A stretch of DNA of 42,675 bases, from assembly GCA_016342595.1 (NCBI GenBank), contig JAEINY010000022.1, positions 1 to 42,675 of the forward strand, written 5' to 3'. Under the pieces are notes generated by a model, which was not told where the DNA came from, did no database searches, and saw nothing but the letters and a program-made list of their open reading frames with translations. This document shows, piece by piece, positions 8,321-15,844 of this stretch (the stretch's first letter is position 1; each line of letters opens with the position of its first letter). This DNA comes from Marinilabiliaceae bacterium. GTDB taxonomy: Bacteria > Bacteroidota > Bacteroidia > Bacteroidales > Marinilabiliaceae. The position numbers and the translations under genes were made by a program.

Positions 8321-8695
8321 ATGAGACGTAATACCATCGAAAAGTTATTGGGCACATCAATGGTTTTTTTAGTGTTCATGATATTTGCCTATATGGTACA
8401 AGAGAATATGAAAGAGACCGAGGTGCTCTTTAATAAGTATCCGCTTTTAAAATCTGATGAAAGTCTTAATGGAATAGTGGCCTCATGTGATCAATACAAG
8501 GGAACCACTCTTGTCGATTTACAGGATAGTACGCATATTGGAATTAGGTCCTGGACTGAAGAGTTCGGGGATTTTATTCTGAACTATTTAGATGAAGGAG
8601 ATTCTGTGGTATACAAGCCCGGATGGGAACGAGTAGCTGTGTATAAAAGAGGGACAGATGAGGTTTTAACCATTCCTGTTTATTTTGTGGATTAG
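8321..8695 (+). CDS. Hypothetical small membrane-anchored protein
   Basis: This 124-residue protein is not recognised. A single N-terminal hydrophobic segment (LLGTSMVFLVFMIFAYMV, residues about 9-26) anchors or exports it; the rest is a soluble acidic domain with beta-rich segments (GTTLVDLQDSTHIGIRS, GDSVVYKPGWERVAVYKRG). The pattern of small strands resembles short secreted proteins next to repeats in Bacteroidota, with no catalytic motif. It stands alone on the plus strand between minus-strand operons, so it must have its own promoter. A coding origin is supported by length, amino-acid balance and the clear membrane segment; the function is unknown. Confidence 0.7.
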   Translation: MRRNTIEKLLGTSMVFLVFMIFAYMVQENMKETEVLFNKYPLLKSDESLNGIVASCDQYKGTTLVDLQDSTHIGIRSWTEEFGDFILNYLDEGDSVVYKPGWERVAVYKRGTDEVLTIPVYFVD

Positions 8696-8849
8696 GGTTG
8701 GAGCTAGGAATTTAGCATTGTATTATACCACAGCCAATAACAATCAATCAAAATGAATCCATTGATATTATTTGACCATGTATATTTTGCTGTAGCGAAG
8801 GATAATCATGGCCAAGCGAACAGTCTTCATGCGCTGGTAGCTTAATAAG

Positions 8850-9248
8850 AGATTCTGCTAATCCTTTCATCAATGCCTCTACACTCTATGGAAATACCTC
8901 TATAGGATAAAACAGTGTCTCTATACCATTGGGAGATACCTCTATGCGATAAAACGATGTCTCCACACTTATGGGAGATACCTTTAATCCTTTCGTCAAC
9001 ACCTCAATGCTCTTTGGATATATCTCTATAGGATAAAACAGTGTCTCTACATCTTTAGGAGATACCTCTATACGATAAAACGATGTCTCCACACTTATGG
9101 GAGATACCTCTATACCTTTCGTCAATACCTCTATGCCCTTTGGAGATATCTCTATAGGATAAAACAATGTCTCTACATTTTAGGGAGATACCTTTATGTC
9201 TTGCGACTATACCTCTAAACGATAAAACGATATCTTTACACTTTTGGG
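8850..9248. repeat. Tandem array of 19 units of 21 bp with 42- and 126-bp superperiods
   Basis: Nineteen consecutive units of exactly 21 bases follow each other without a gap, each with a core like ATAYCTCTAT or TGTCTCTAC at the same offset. Alternate units are more alike (42-base period), and the block TATAGGATAAAA recurs at 8901, 9027 and 9153, i.e. every 126 bases (six units). Because all periods are multiples of three, the minus strand stays open and would encode a heptad repeat (xxxIEVS), but this is a by-product of the period. 21 bases equals two helical turns, so every core faces the same side of the DNA. Confidence 0.92.
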
Positions 9249-9260
9249 AGATAGCTTCTA

Positions 9261-9456
9261 CAGGGAAATTGTTTTTAAATAAATAACCACCTCCCCACTC
9301 ATCCTTCGCGGTACTCCTCCTTGAAAAAAGGAGGAGAATCTTCTCTCGGTCACACTTTTCCTACCGCTAAGCGGCACAGGCTCTCCTGATTTTATTTTAG
9401 GAGGGGTGCCGAAGGTGGGGTGGTTAATAAATAAAAAGTTAAAAGCAATTTCCCTG
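9261..9456. mobile_element. MITE-like nested inverted-repeat element
   Basis: The element begins CAGGGAAATT (9261-9270) and ends with its exact complement AATTTCCCTG (9447-9456). Further in, AAATAAATAACCACCTCCCC on the left faces GGGGTGGTTAATAAATAAAA on the right, and inside lie hairpins CTCCTCCTT/AAGGAGGAG (9314-9336) and CCGC/GCGG (9364-9374). About 196 bases, no coding capacity, no obvious target-site duplication. It could be a miniature inverted-repeat transposable element or a large REP-type palindrome; sequences with 'ccacccc...cttcggcacccctcc' are common interspersed repeats. Confidence 0.7.
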
Positions 9457-9670
9457 ATACCTTTTTTCCTGTCATCAATAATTCATACTGTAATTTCCTT
9501 GCTTTACTGGAGAAATAGCTAACTAATAATAGTAAGAATCAAACGCCTCATTGCCATCTTAAAAATCAAAATTATCTGCGTCTAAATTCATTTTTTATAA
9601 AATAGAGCTTTCACATCAAGTATTAATAGCAGATGCATTATCCAGACAATGAATAAACTTTTCAAAATAC

Positions 9671-9856
9671 CTAAGTTTTAACAGCCAGGTAAGGACACAG
9701 CACTAATAGATAGAGTATGCCCAATAATACACATATTTCATCTGCAATAATGGAGCGAATACCTATGCAGTCCAGTGTAATGAGCAATAGCGAAGGTGCC
9801 AGTATCATACTGACTATCGCTATATACTTCTGCCTGTTTTTGAATTTTAACTTCAT
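9671..9856 (-). CDS. Small hypothetical membrane protein
   Basis: An ATG at 9856 opens a 61-residue frame: a basic start (MKLKFKNRQKY), a first hydrophobic helix (IAIVSMILAPSLLLITLDCI) and a second one (ICVLLGILYLLVLCPYLAV), which is the pattern of a two-TM hairpin protein. The frame can be extended upstream to 9940 but the extra residues are not membrane-like and I prefer the internal ATG. It lies 146 bases downstream of the DUF4249 gene in the same direction and may be the last gene of the TonB operon. Not recognised as a family; it may be non-coding, but the two clean helices argue for a real product. Confidence 0.45.
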   Translation of the reverse strand: MKLKFKNRQKYIAIVSMILAPSLLLITLDCIGIRSIIADEICVLLGILYLLVLCPYLAVKT

Positions 9857-10002
9857 TAATAAATTGTATAGAGTGGATGGCTTTAAGTGCGTTGGAAAAG
9901 AAATTTCCAACATCAGGGCAGTAGTGGTTGTATTCCCCAAGGCTTCCGGTTAAGGAGAAACTTGGGGAACAGTATCCAAACAACTTCAATTGGGCAATTG
10001 AA

Positions 10003-10821
10003 TTAGGGTTGTATGGTGATGGTTTGTGAATCCATGGACCAGGCTCTGAAATAGCCCATAATATTATCGCCCAGGTTAGATTGTGGGTTAAATGGCGTTG
10101 AGCCACCCGGACCTTCTCCACTGATGTCCTGCAACTGAGAATAATAGGTGTAAGTTCCCTCATCAATTGAGAATAGCTGTACTTCCACTTCATCCCCTTC
10201 ATCAAACAATTGGCGCATGGGATTATAAGTCACCACCTCTTCGTTTGCGAAATATTCGTGCGATAAAACACTGAAGTCTTCCTCTTGCAGGGATCCGTTC
10301 ACGAAGTATTTTATCAGGTAGTAATTTTCCTCTTCCACATTGTTGGTGAAAGTGATCTCCAGTTCATATTGGTCATCTGATTTACCGGGCATGTCAGCCT
10401 CAAGAATCTTAATTTTTTGAATAGTACTGGGTGTTAACAGGCGGGTGGAACCTTCAAATGTGTCACCATTGACCTTCATGGATAAAGTATATTCATCGCC
10501 CACGGTACCGATTATGGTATTGCCGGTATAATAGCCCTCACCGGTATGCATCAGGGGCTCTTCTGCTCCGCTTGAACTGGTCAGCAATACTTCGGCTTCC
10601 GTTTCAGATACAGGTGTATTTTCATCGAAGTAATCGGAGGTATAGCTTAACCGGATGGACGCTGTTTCACCGATTTCGATCGCGCCATCGGCCACCAGCA
10701 CCGGATCGGAACTGTTCAGATCAATATCTATGACTTCTTCACAAGCGGATAGGGCCAGTAAAACCAGAAGGCTGATGGTAGCGCCCTTTATTGTTTTCAG
10801 TATATTGAATGTATTAGTCAT
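10003..10821 (-). CDS. DUF4249 family lipoprotein
   Basis: This 272-residue lipoprotein has a signal peptide with lipobox LSAC (C27), followed by EEVIDIDLNSSDPVLVADGAI, the typical DUF4249 opening (Cys-E-x-x-I-D-h-D/P-h...L-V-h-x-G-x-I). The remainder is beta-rich, with SIRLSYTSDYF, a GGYY-like GEGYYTG and the C-terminal GDNIMGYF motif ('N-h-x-G-G-h-x-G-Y-F') common to the family. It follows the TonB receptor by 19 bases and is surely co-transcribed with it. DUF4249 proteins in Bacteroidota usually pair with this class of TonB receptor, apparently as the surface-exposed partner; the transported molecule is unknown. Confidence 0.92.
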   Translation of the reverse strand: MTNTFNILKTIKGATISLLVLLALSACEEVIDIDLNSSDPVLVADGAIEIGETASIRLSYTSDYFDENTPVSETEAEVLLTSSSGAEEPLMHTGEGYYTGNTIIGTVGDEYTLSMKVNGDTFEGSTRLLTPSTIQKIKILEADMPGKSDDQYELEITFTNNVEEENYYLIKYFVNGSLQEEDFSVLSHEYFANEEVVTYNPMRQLFDEGDEVEVQLFSIDEGTYTYYSQLQDISGEGPGGSTPFNPQSNLGDNIMGYFRAWSMDSQTITIQP

Positions 10822-10840
10822 GGTATCTCTTTTTTAACAA

Positions 10841-13156
10841 TTAAAATTTGAAGTTCCAGGTGACGGATGGAATGATGCCAAACAGACTCGTTTTCACGGC
10901 CTCAGTGGTTCCCGGATTGGTTTCGCTCTCCCGGAAGTCGATGGTGTAGGCATTCATTTGGTTGTAGGTGTTGTACAAGGAGAAATCCCAGCTCGATTTG
11001 ATGCGTTTATTACCTTTTCCTTCCAGATGCAGATTCAGGTCCAGTCGATGGTAATCGGGCATGCGATAGCCATTTCGTTCCGTGTAGTAAGCGATTTGAT
11101 TGCCATCATACTCATATTTACCACTGGGAAAGGTCACCGCATTACCGGTGTAATACACCCAGTTGGCCGAGAGAGATAGGCGGGGCGATAGCTGATAACT
11201 GGCCACAATGGATAGGTCGTGTGTTTTATCATAGGCCGATGCATACCAATCGCCATTGTTGATACCGTCAATTTTATTTTCGGTGCGCGAAAGGGTGTAG
11301 CTGATCCATCCCGTTAACTTTCCATATTTCTTTTTTAAATAGAACTCCGCCCCATAGCTTCGACCATCTCCCTGCAGGATATAAGACTCAATGTTTTCGT
11401 TGAGCATGACGTCGGTTCCGTCTTTATAATCGGTGATGTCATTCAATGATTTATAATAGGTTTCCACGGAGAATTCAAAGGTATTGTCCAGGAAATTCCG
11501 GAAGTACCCCAATGAATATTGATTCACCGTGGTGGGTTCTACATTATAGGTACTGGGCATCCAGGTATCGGTTGGTTGACCCGAAGTGCTGTTGGATAAC
11601 ATGTGCAGATACTGACTGGTGCGGTTATAAGAGGCTTTCAGCGAATTTTTAGTGTCCAGACGGTAATTCAGCGACACCCTGGGCTCAACACCATAGTAGG
11701 ATTGCATCACTTCTCCGGACTCAAAATAGTCCCGATTGATGATGTTGTTATCGGCATCGTAGGTGGTGTTAGTGCCCTCTCCAAATTGGTTAAACAGGGA
11801 GAGCCGCAACCCGTAATCGGCCGATAGTTTGGGGGTTATTTTCTGTGCATTGGTGATGTAAACAGCTGATTCCAGAGCTTGTTTCTCATCCACCTGGATA
11901 TCTGTGATGGCCACATCATCAAACAGAAATTCCCCTGGTTTAAAAGTATGATAGGTGGATTCTAATCCAAATTTCACCGTGTTCTCCGGATTGGCATACC
12001 AGGTGAAGTCTTGTTTAAAACTCACATCGTTGATGCCGGAGGCCATGCTGCCGTCATCACCCAGGTCGAAATCGTAATTGTATTTGCTATAAATGGCCGT
12101 TGTGTTGGAGAACAGTTTACTGCTGAACAGGTGATTCCAACGTAATGTCCCGGTGGTGTTGCCCCAGCCCATGCCCATGTCATCAAAGCCAAAGTCATCC
12201 TGTCCGAAGTAACCCGACAGGAAGATGCGGTTGTTGTCGTTGATCTTATAGTTCAGTTTGGCATTCAGGTCATAGAAATAGAGATCGGTACCGGAGTCGA
12301 TAAAACCGGTTCCTTTGGCCAGCAGATCGGCATAGCTCCGACGACCGGATACAATAAAGGACATCTTATCTTCAATGATGGGGCCTTCCAATGTGAGGCG
12401 GGATGAGATTAAACCCAGACCTCCGGATACGGACAAATCCTTGTTGTTACCATCGCGCATGGAGATATCCAGTACGGATGAAGCGCGTCCCCCGTAATTG
12501 GCAGGAATACCTCCCTTATAAACGGTCATGCCTTTGATGGCATCGGCATTGAAAACGGAAAAGAAACCCATGAGGTGAGAGGCACTGTAAACGGGTGCTT
12601 CATCCAGCAATATCAGGTTTTGGTCAATGGAACCACCTCTCACACTGAATCCATTGCCACCTTCTGATACGCTGCTGATACCGGGCATCAGCTGAATGGT
12701 TTTCAAAACATCGCGTTCACCAAACAGAACCGGGAGTTTACCCACCTCTTTCATGTCCAGCTTTTCTACTCCCATGCGGGTGGCTGTCAGGTTATCATCT
12801 TTCTTTTCGGCCTTTACCACAATCTCTTCTAAGTCGGTTTGAGTCGTGTTCAAACTCATATTCACCACCTGATCCTGATTCAGTGTGATTTGTCGGGTTT
12901 GTGTGGTATACCCAATGAAGCTATAGGAAATGGAATATTCGCCTTCGGGAAGTGTCAAGGAATAAAAACCGTAAGTATTGGTCATGGTTCCGGTGGTTTG
13001 ATTGGCTGTATAGATGGTAACGCCTATCAGGTCTTCGCCGGTAGCTTCCTCTGTTACCTTACCGCTGAGGGTAAATTTATTTTGCCCCAGCACGGTATTT
13101 CCCTTAGCCACCATCATCCCCATAATCAGGCTAAAGTAAATTAACAATCTTTTCAT
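10841..13156 (-). CDS. TonB-dependent receptor with carboxypeptidase-like regulatory domain
   Basis: This 771-residue outer-membrane receptor has a signal peptide (MKRLLIYFSLIMGMMVAKG), a CarboxypepD_reg-like domain at about 28-110 (LSGKVTEEATGEDLIGVTIY then GFYSLTLPEGEYSISYSFIGY), a plug domain at about 125-230 (LPVLFGERDVLKTIQLMPGI, NGFSVRGGSIDQNLILLDEAPVYSASHL) and a 22-strand type barrel to the C-terminal phenylalanine (SVTWNFKF). The 'LLDEAPVY' variant of the plug motif is characteristic of receptors partnered with DUF4249. It is shorter than SusC proteins (about 1000 residues), and no SusD-like gene is present, so it is not a classical glycan system. The ligand is unknown. The upstream box (13188-13279) is shared with the RND efflux operon. 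Confidence 0.96.
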   Translation of the reverse strand: MKRLLIYFSLIMGMMVAKGNTVLGQNKFTLSGKVTEEATGEDLIGVTIYTANQTTGTMTNTYGFYSLTLPEGEYSISYSFIGYTTQTRQITLNQDQVVNMSLNTTQTDLEEIVVKAEKKDDNLTATRMGVEKLDMKEVGKLPVLFGERDVLKTIQLMPGISSVSEGGNGFSVRGGSIDQNLILLDEAPVYSASHLMGFFSVFNADAIKGMTVYKGGIPANYGGRASSVLDISMRDGNNKDLSVSGGLGLISSRLTLEGPIIEDKMSFIVSGRRSYADLLAKGTGFIDSGTDLYFYDLNAKLNYKINDNNRIFLSGYFGQDDFGFDDMGMGWGNTTGTLRWNHLFSSKLFSNTTAIYSKYNYDFDLGDDGSMASGINDVSFKQDFTWYANPENTVKFGLESTYHTFKPGEFLFDDVAITDIQVDEKQALESAVYITNAQKITPKLSADYGLRLSLFNQFGEGTNTTYDADNNIINRDYFESGEVMQSYYGVEPRVSLNYRLDTKNSLKASYNRTSQYLHMLSNSTSGQPTDTWMPSTYNVEPTTVNQYSLGYFRNFLDNTFEFSVETYYKSLNDITDYKDGTDVMLNENIESYILQGDGRSYGAEFYLKKKYGKLTGWISYTLSRTENKIDGINNGDWYASAYDKTHDLSIVASYQLSPRLSLSANWVYYTGNAVTFPSGKYEYDGNQIAYYTERNGYRMPDYHRLDLNLHLEGKGNKRIKSSWDFSLYNTYNQMNAYTIDFRESETNPGTTEAVKTSLFGIIPSVTWNFKF

Positions 13157-13187
13157 CGATAGTTGTTTAAATAAAATTAGATAGGGG

Positions 13188-13279
13188 CAAAACTAGCTGG
13201 TCAGTTTGGTGTGGGCAGAAAGGAAAGGATCAAAACCGAAAATGGGGGAATGAAATGGGGTAAAATATGGGTGAGGTGA
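13188..13279 (-). promoter_or_regulatory. Promoter and putative regulatory box of the TonB/DUF4249 operon
   Basis: The minus strand carries a perfect Bacteroidota -7 box TAGTTTTG at 13188-13195, which predicts transcription start near 13181, about 25 bases before the ATG at 13156. Exactly 41 bases upstream of it (13237-13260) is the box CGAAAATGGGGGAATGAAAT plus GGGG, followed by AATATGGGTGAGG, a near copy of the one before the efflux operon. No -33 TTTG is seen at the normal distance, which fits a promoter that needs an activator bound at the box. CCCAT repeats within the box on the minus strand are spaced 12 and 13 bases. Confidence 0.7.
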
Positions 13280-13374
13280 TTGGATGTTTTTTAGTGACAT
13301 CGATAGCGATTCTATCTTGGTAGATAAGCTACTTCGTTATAGTCAAATTCTATGGAGATATGAATTACAGTTTT

Positions 13375-13407
13375 AATCCTGACTGGTTTCGAAAACCTGT
13401 CAGGATT
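13375..13407. repeat. CCTGACAGG-type palindrome
   Basis: AATCCTGAC (13375-13383) and GTCAGGATT (13399-13407) are perfect inverted arms around an inner GGTTTCGAAAACC palindrome, giving a long stem of 33 bases 20 bases downstream of the MFS stop codon. 'cctgacaggttt...aaacctgtcagg' palindromes are frequent interspersed repeats of Bacteroidota; here it may double as transcript end for the MFS gene, although no U-run follows. Confidence 0.7.
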
Positions 13408-13426
13408 TATGAGGTGTGGGAAGGGA

Positions 13427-14728
13427 TTATCTCTTAATTGGTGGATTTGCCCTTAAAGCTCCCACTGTCACCACCACTAAAAATACCAGGCTCAACCACG
13501 AAACCCCTTCATAAGTCCCTAAATAAGTAAAGGAAGTACTGAAGATGACGGGCCCCAAGGCACTGGCAAAAACCAGCATCGACATGGCATTGCCCGAGAT
13601 GGCACCCAGGTGCTTACGGCCGAAGAAGCGGGGCCAGGTGAGAGTCATCAAGGCAGCGAATAATCCACCCATCACACCGGCACCACCAATGAGGGGATAA
13701 ATACCCCAACCATCATTTAGTCCAACCAAACCAATGGCAGCAGCAAATGCGCCGCTAATCATCACATACAAGAGGATTTTTAACCTAATCCAATCACTGA
13801 TAAAGTTGGCAATAAGTGAGCAAGTCACTGATATGACCGAAACCGGCAGGAAGATACTGATGGCCTCGGGGCGTGTATAACCAGCTGTGTTGAAAACCGA
13901 GACCACATGAAAAGTAAGGCCGGTGATAAAGAAGGAGTAGAACGAGAGTGATAGCGCATACATCCAATAGGCACGGGTTCGGCGGGCTTCTCCTAAGGTA
14001 AAGGCCACTTCTGTCTGCTCCTGGTTATTATGAACACTTACCTTGTTTTGTGTACCATCTGTCGAAAGACCATATTTCTCCGGATTATCTTTATAGAACA
14101 GAATAATAAGTGCGATTACCCCCACCATGGCCAATGCCATGATTTGCCAGGCGCCTGACCAGCCCTCACTCTGTATCATCCTATCGATAAAGATGGGAGA
14201 GGCTGAGAAACCCAGGGATACACTCACACTGGTAAAGGCATTAATCCGGCCACGGTATTTGTCGAACCATTTCATCACCATGTTGCGCGATACCATGGTT
14301 AAAACTCCCTGACCACTGAATCGCAGCAGGAAGAATAGGAGGATCATTAACGTAAAGGGGATGCTCCAATGTGAAAAACCTGTTATCTGGCTGAAAAAAC
14401 CAGAGATGAGGTCAGATACAGAGCAAAGTAGCAGAGTTACTCCCAATAGTGTAGCTGAAAGGGCACCGGTGAAAGGGGCCCCTTTCTTATCGTATATTTT
14501 ACCTGCAAAAGTGAGGATGAATGAACTTAATATGGTTCCGATCATATAGGCCCAGCTAAATTGATCACGGGTCAGGTGAAGCGCTGCCATCACCGGATCG
14601 GTAAAAGTCGATACACCCACTGTTTGGCCTGGCAGACTGGCCCAAATACCAATGGTGCCGATAAATGCTATGATATAACCGTAAAAAAATGGAAACTTTT
14701 CCGGATGAATTAGCGACTTGATCTTCAT
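13427..14728 (-). CDS. MFS transporter
   Basis: This 433-residue major-facilitator transporter has about 12 membrane helices, with the loop 2-3 motif as AGKIYDKKGAPFTGALSA (a G-x-x-x-D-R/K-x-G form) and a cytoplasmic central loop around 225-250. The start FPFFYGYIIAFIGTIGIWAS and VGVSTFTDPVMAALHL resemble the oxalate/monocarboxylate branch (OFA/MCP-type), as does the pattern FLLRFSGQGVLTMVSRNMVMKWF. Expected substrate is a small organic acid, but this is family inference. It is transcribed alone or with the upstream SRAP gene (58 bases away). Confidence 0.88.
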   Translation of the reverse strand: MKIKSLIHPEKFPFFYGYIIAFIGTIGIWASLPGQTVGVSTFTDPVMAALHLTRDQFSWAYMIGTILSSFILTFAGKIYDKKGAPFTGALSATLLGVTLLLCSVSDLISGFFSQITGFSHWSIPFTLMILLFFLLRFSGQGVLTMVSRNMVMKWFDKYRGRINAFTSVSVSLGFSASPIFIDRMIQSEGWSGAWQIMALAMVGVIALIILFYKDNPEKYGLSTDGTQNKVSVHNNQEQTEVAFTLGEARRTRAYWMYALSLSFYSFFITGLTFHVVSVFNTAGYTRPEAISIFLPVSVISVTCSLIANFISDWIRLKILLYVMISGAFAAAIGLVGLNDGWGIYPLIGGAGVMGGLFAALMTLTWPRFFGRKHLGAISGNAMSMLVFASALGPVIFSTSFTYLGTYEGVSWLSLVFLVVVTVGALRANPPIKR

Positions 14729-14785
14729 ACCTCAAAAGTAAGCATAGTTTTAGGCATCAGATCTGATGATGGAAGTTAAAAAGGA

Positions 14786-15607
14786 TTAAAAGAGTTTGCG
14801 CTGCCATTCGGGCGGATCTTTGCGTTTCTTGCGCGTGCCCATACCTTGTAACTTGATGTCTTTGGTCACTTTCACAGGTGGTGAATCGCTGGTGATGGTT
14901 TCGCCCACTGGAATTAATAAATCCTTACCCTTGTTTTTAGGGTTTTTAATCTTGACTGAGATGGGTTCTGCTTTTTGTAGTTCACCCGGATAAGGTTGTA
15001 ATAACTCAACGACTTCAGAAAGTGGCAGATTGGCGTTCAGCCATTTTTTCTCATGTCCTTTTGGGATGATAACCGGTGAGCGCAGATGGCCGATTCGGTC
15101 TGTTATTTCATTGGCTACAGTTGTGATGATGGCAAAGGAATGGACTATTTCACCTGTGGTCTTATCGGTCCAACTGTCCCATATGCCGGCCAGAGCAAAG
15201 AGCTCATTGCTTTTCATGGAGATGGCAAAAGGAAAGTTTAGCTTTTCTTTCTCAGGCCCTTCAATGTAGGCATTTGCTAATACTAAACAACGCTGTGACC
15301 GGATGGGTTTGCGAAAGGATGGTTTGTGGATGATGCCTGCTTCGCCCGAATATGCTTTGTCGTTGTCTTTATTGTGATCCCCCTCTGACCGTGCATTGAA
15401 CAGGTACATGGGTTTTTTTGCCCAATTGGGTGTTAAACCAAATTGATAACGCACCAATTCGTCGGGATGATCACTGGAAATGACATAGGCATAGTCGCCC
15501 GGCGACACATTGTAGTTATCTTCGGGTGAAATGGCTGGGCCATTTTTAATGGCGAATTGCTGCTCAATGACTTCTATGTTGATGACTTGTACAAAACGAC
15601 CGCACAT
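14786..15607 (-). CDS. SOS response-associated peptidase family protein (SRAP; YedK/HMCES-like)
   Basis: This 273-residue SRAP protein would form a covalent thiazolidine link with abasic sites in single-stranded DNA through its second residue. The start is MCGRFVQ, so removal of Met1 exposes catalytic C2. Other active-site residues line up with YedK: N71 in LFNARSE, E116 in ANAYIEGPE, and H174 in IGHLRSPVII. The usual R/K-M-P after the histidine reads R-S-P, and the 'GFYEW' motif reads AYIEG, so this is a divergent branch. A basic C-terminal tail (KKRKDPPEWQRKLF) may help DNA binding. It lies alone upstream of the MFS gene; no lexA-like neighbour is seen. Confidence 0.9.
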   Translation of the reverse strand: MCGRFVQVINIEVIEQQFAIKNGPAISPEDNYNVSPGDYAYVISSDHPDELVRYQFGLTPNWAKKPMYLFNARSEGDHNKDNDKAYSGEAGIIHKPSFRKPIRSQRCLVLANAYIEGPEKEKLNFPFAISMKSNELFALAGIWDSWTDKTTGEIVHSFAIITTVANEITDRIGHLRSPVIIPKGHEKKWLNANLPLSEVVELLQPYPGELQKAEPISVKIKNPKNKGKDLLIPVGETITSDSPPVKVTKDIKLQGMGTRKKRKDPPEWQRKLF

Positions 15608-15708
15608 GATTTATTGGTTTAAGGATAGGGTAAGGTGCTAAATTAATTATTAATGTTTAATTATTAATTGAAGCAACAAGTGGGATGTTACGTTTGAATA
15701 ATCAATGC

Positions 15709-15757
15709 TTTGTGTTACTTAGTGCATTTGGGTCTTTGTGGCAAAAAGTTAAGACAT
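15709..15757. repeat. Degenerate CTTTGTG-type repeat remnant
   Basis: CTTTGTGTTACTTAGTGCAT followed by TTGGGTCTTTGTGGCAAAAA resembles one arm of the interspersed 'cttagtgtctttgtggc' palindromes seen elsewhere in this window (6391, 8030). The complementary arm is missing, so it looks like a decayed half-element in the gap between ybaK-like and SRAP genes. Confidence 0.5.
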
Positions 15758-15787
15758 AATCGTTTTCGGCCATCCCCCTCCAGGTCA

Positions 15788-15826
15788 TAAAAATAAAGCA
15801 CCCCATCTTATTCAGATGAGGTGCTT
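15788..15826 (-). terminator. Intrinsic terminator of the ybaK-like gene
   Basis: On the minus strand, AAGCACCTCATCT, a short loop GAATA, and AGATGGGGTGCTT form a 13-bp stem with one wobble, followed by TATTTTTATG. It starts 19 bases after the stop codon of the deacylase gene. Confidence 0.85.
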
Positions 15827-15844
15827 CCATGTTTCACCTAAAAT

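Larger units (their letters stand above)
8696..9670. other. Gene-free island with phased array and MITE-like element
   Basis: These 975 bases contain no convincing gene. The content is the 21-bp unit array (8850-9248), a MITE-like inverted-repeat element directly after it (9261-9456), and about 200 AT-rich bases (9457-9670) in which I see nothing. A 30-codon frame at 8753-8845 is too short and unremarkable to call. Confidence 0.7.

Noticed and set aside
8753-8845. 30-codon plus-strand frame (MNPLILFDHVYFAV...) before the array
   Set aside because: Very short, no ribosome-binding site of note, no recognisable features.
8886-9167. 93-codon minus-strand frame encoding a heptad repeat (xxxIEVS)
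   Set aside because: The open frame follows from an array whose periods (21, 42, 126) are all multiples of three. No start context and no flanking non-repeat protein sequence.
8850-9248. Array considered as a CRISPR
   Set aside because: Units are contiguous with a graded similarity, there are no constant repeats separated by unique spacers, and no cas genes are near.
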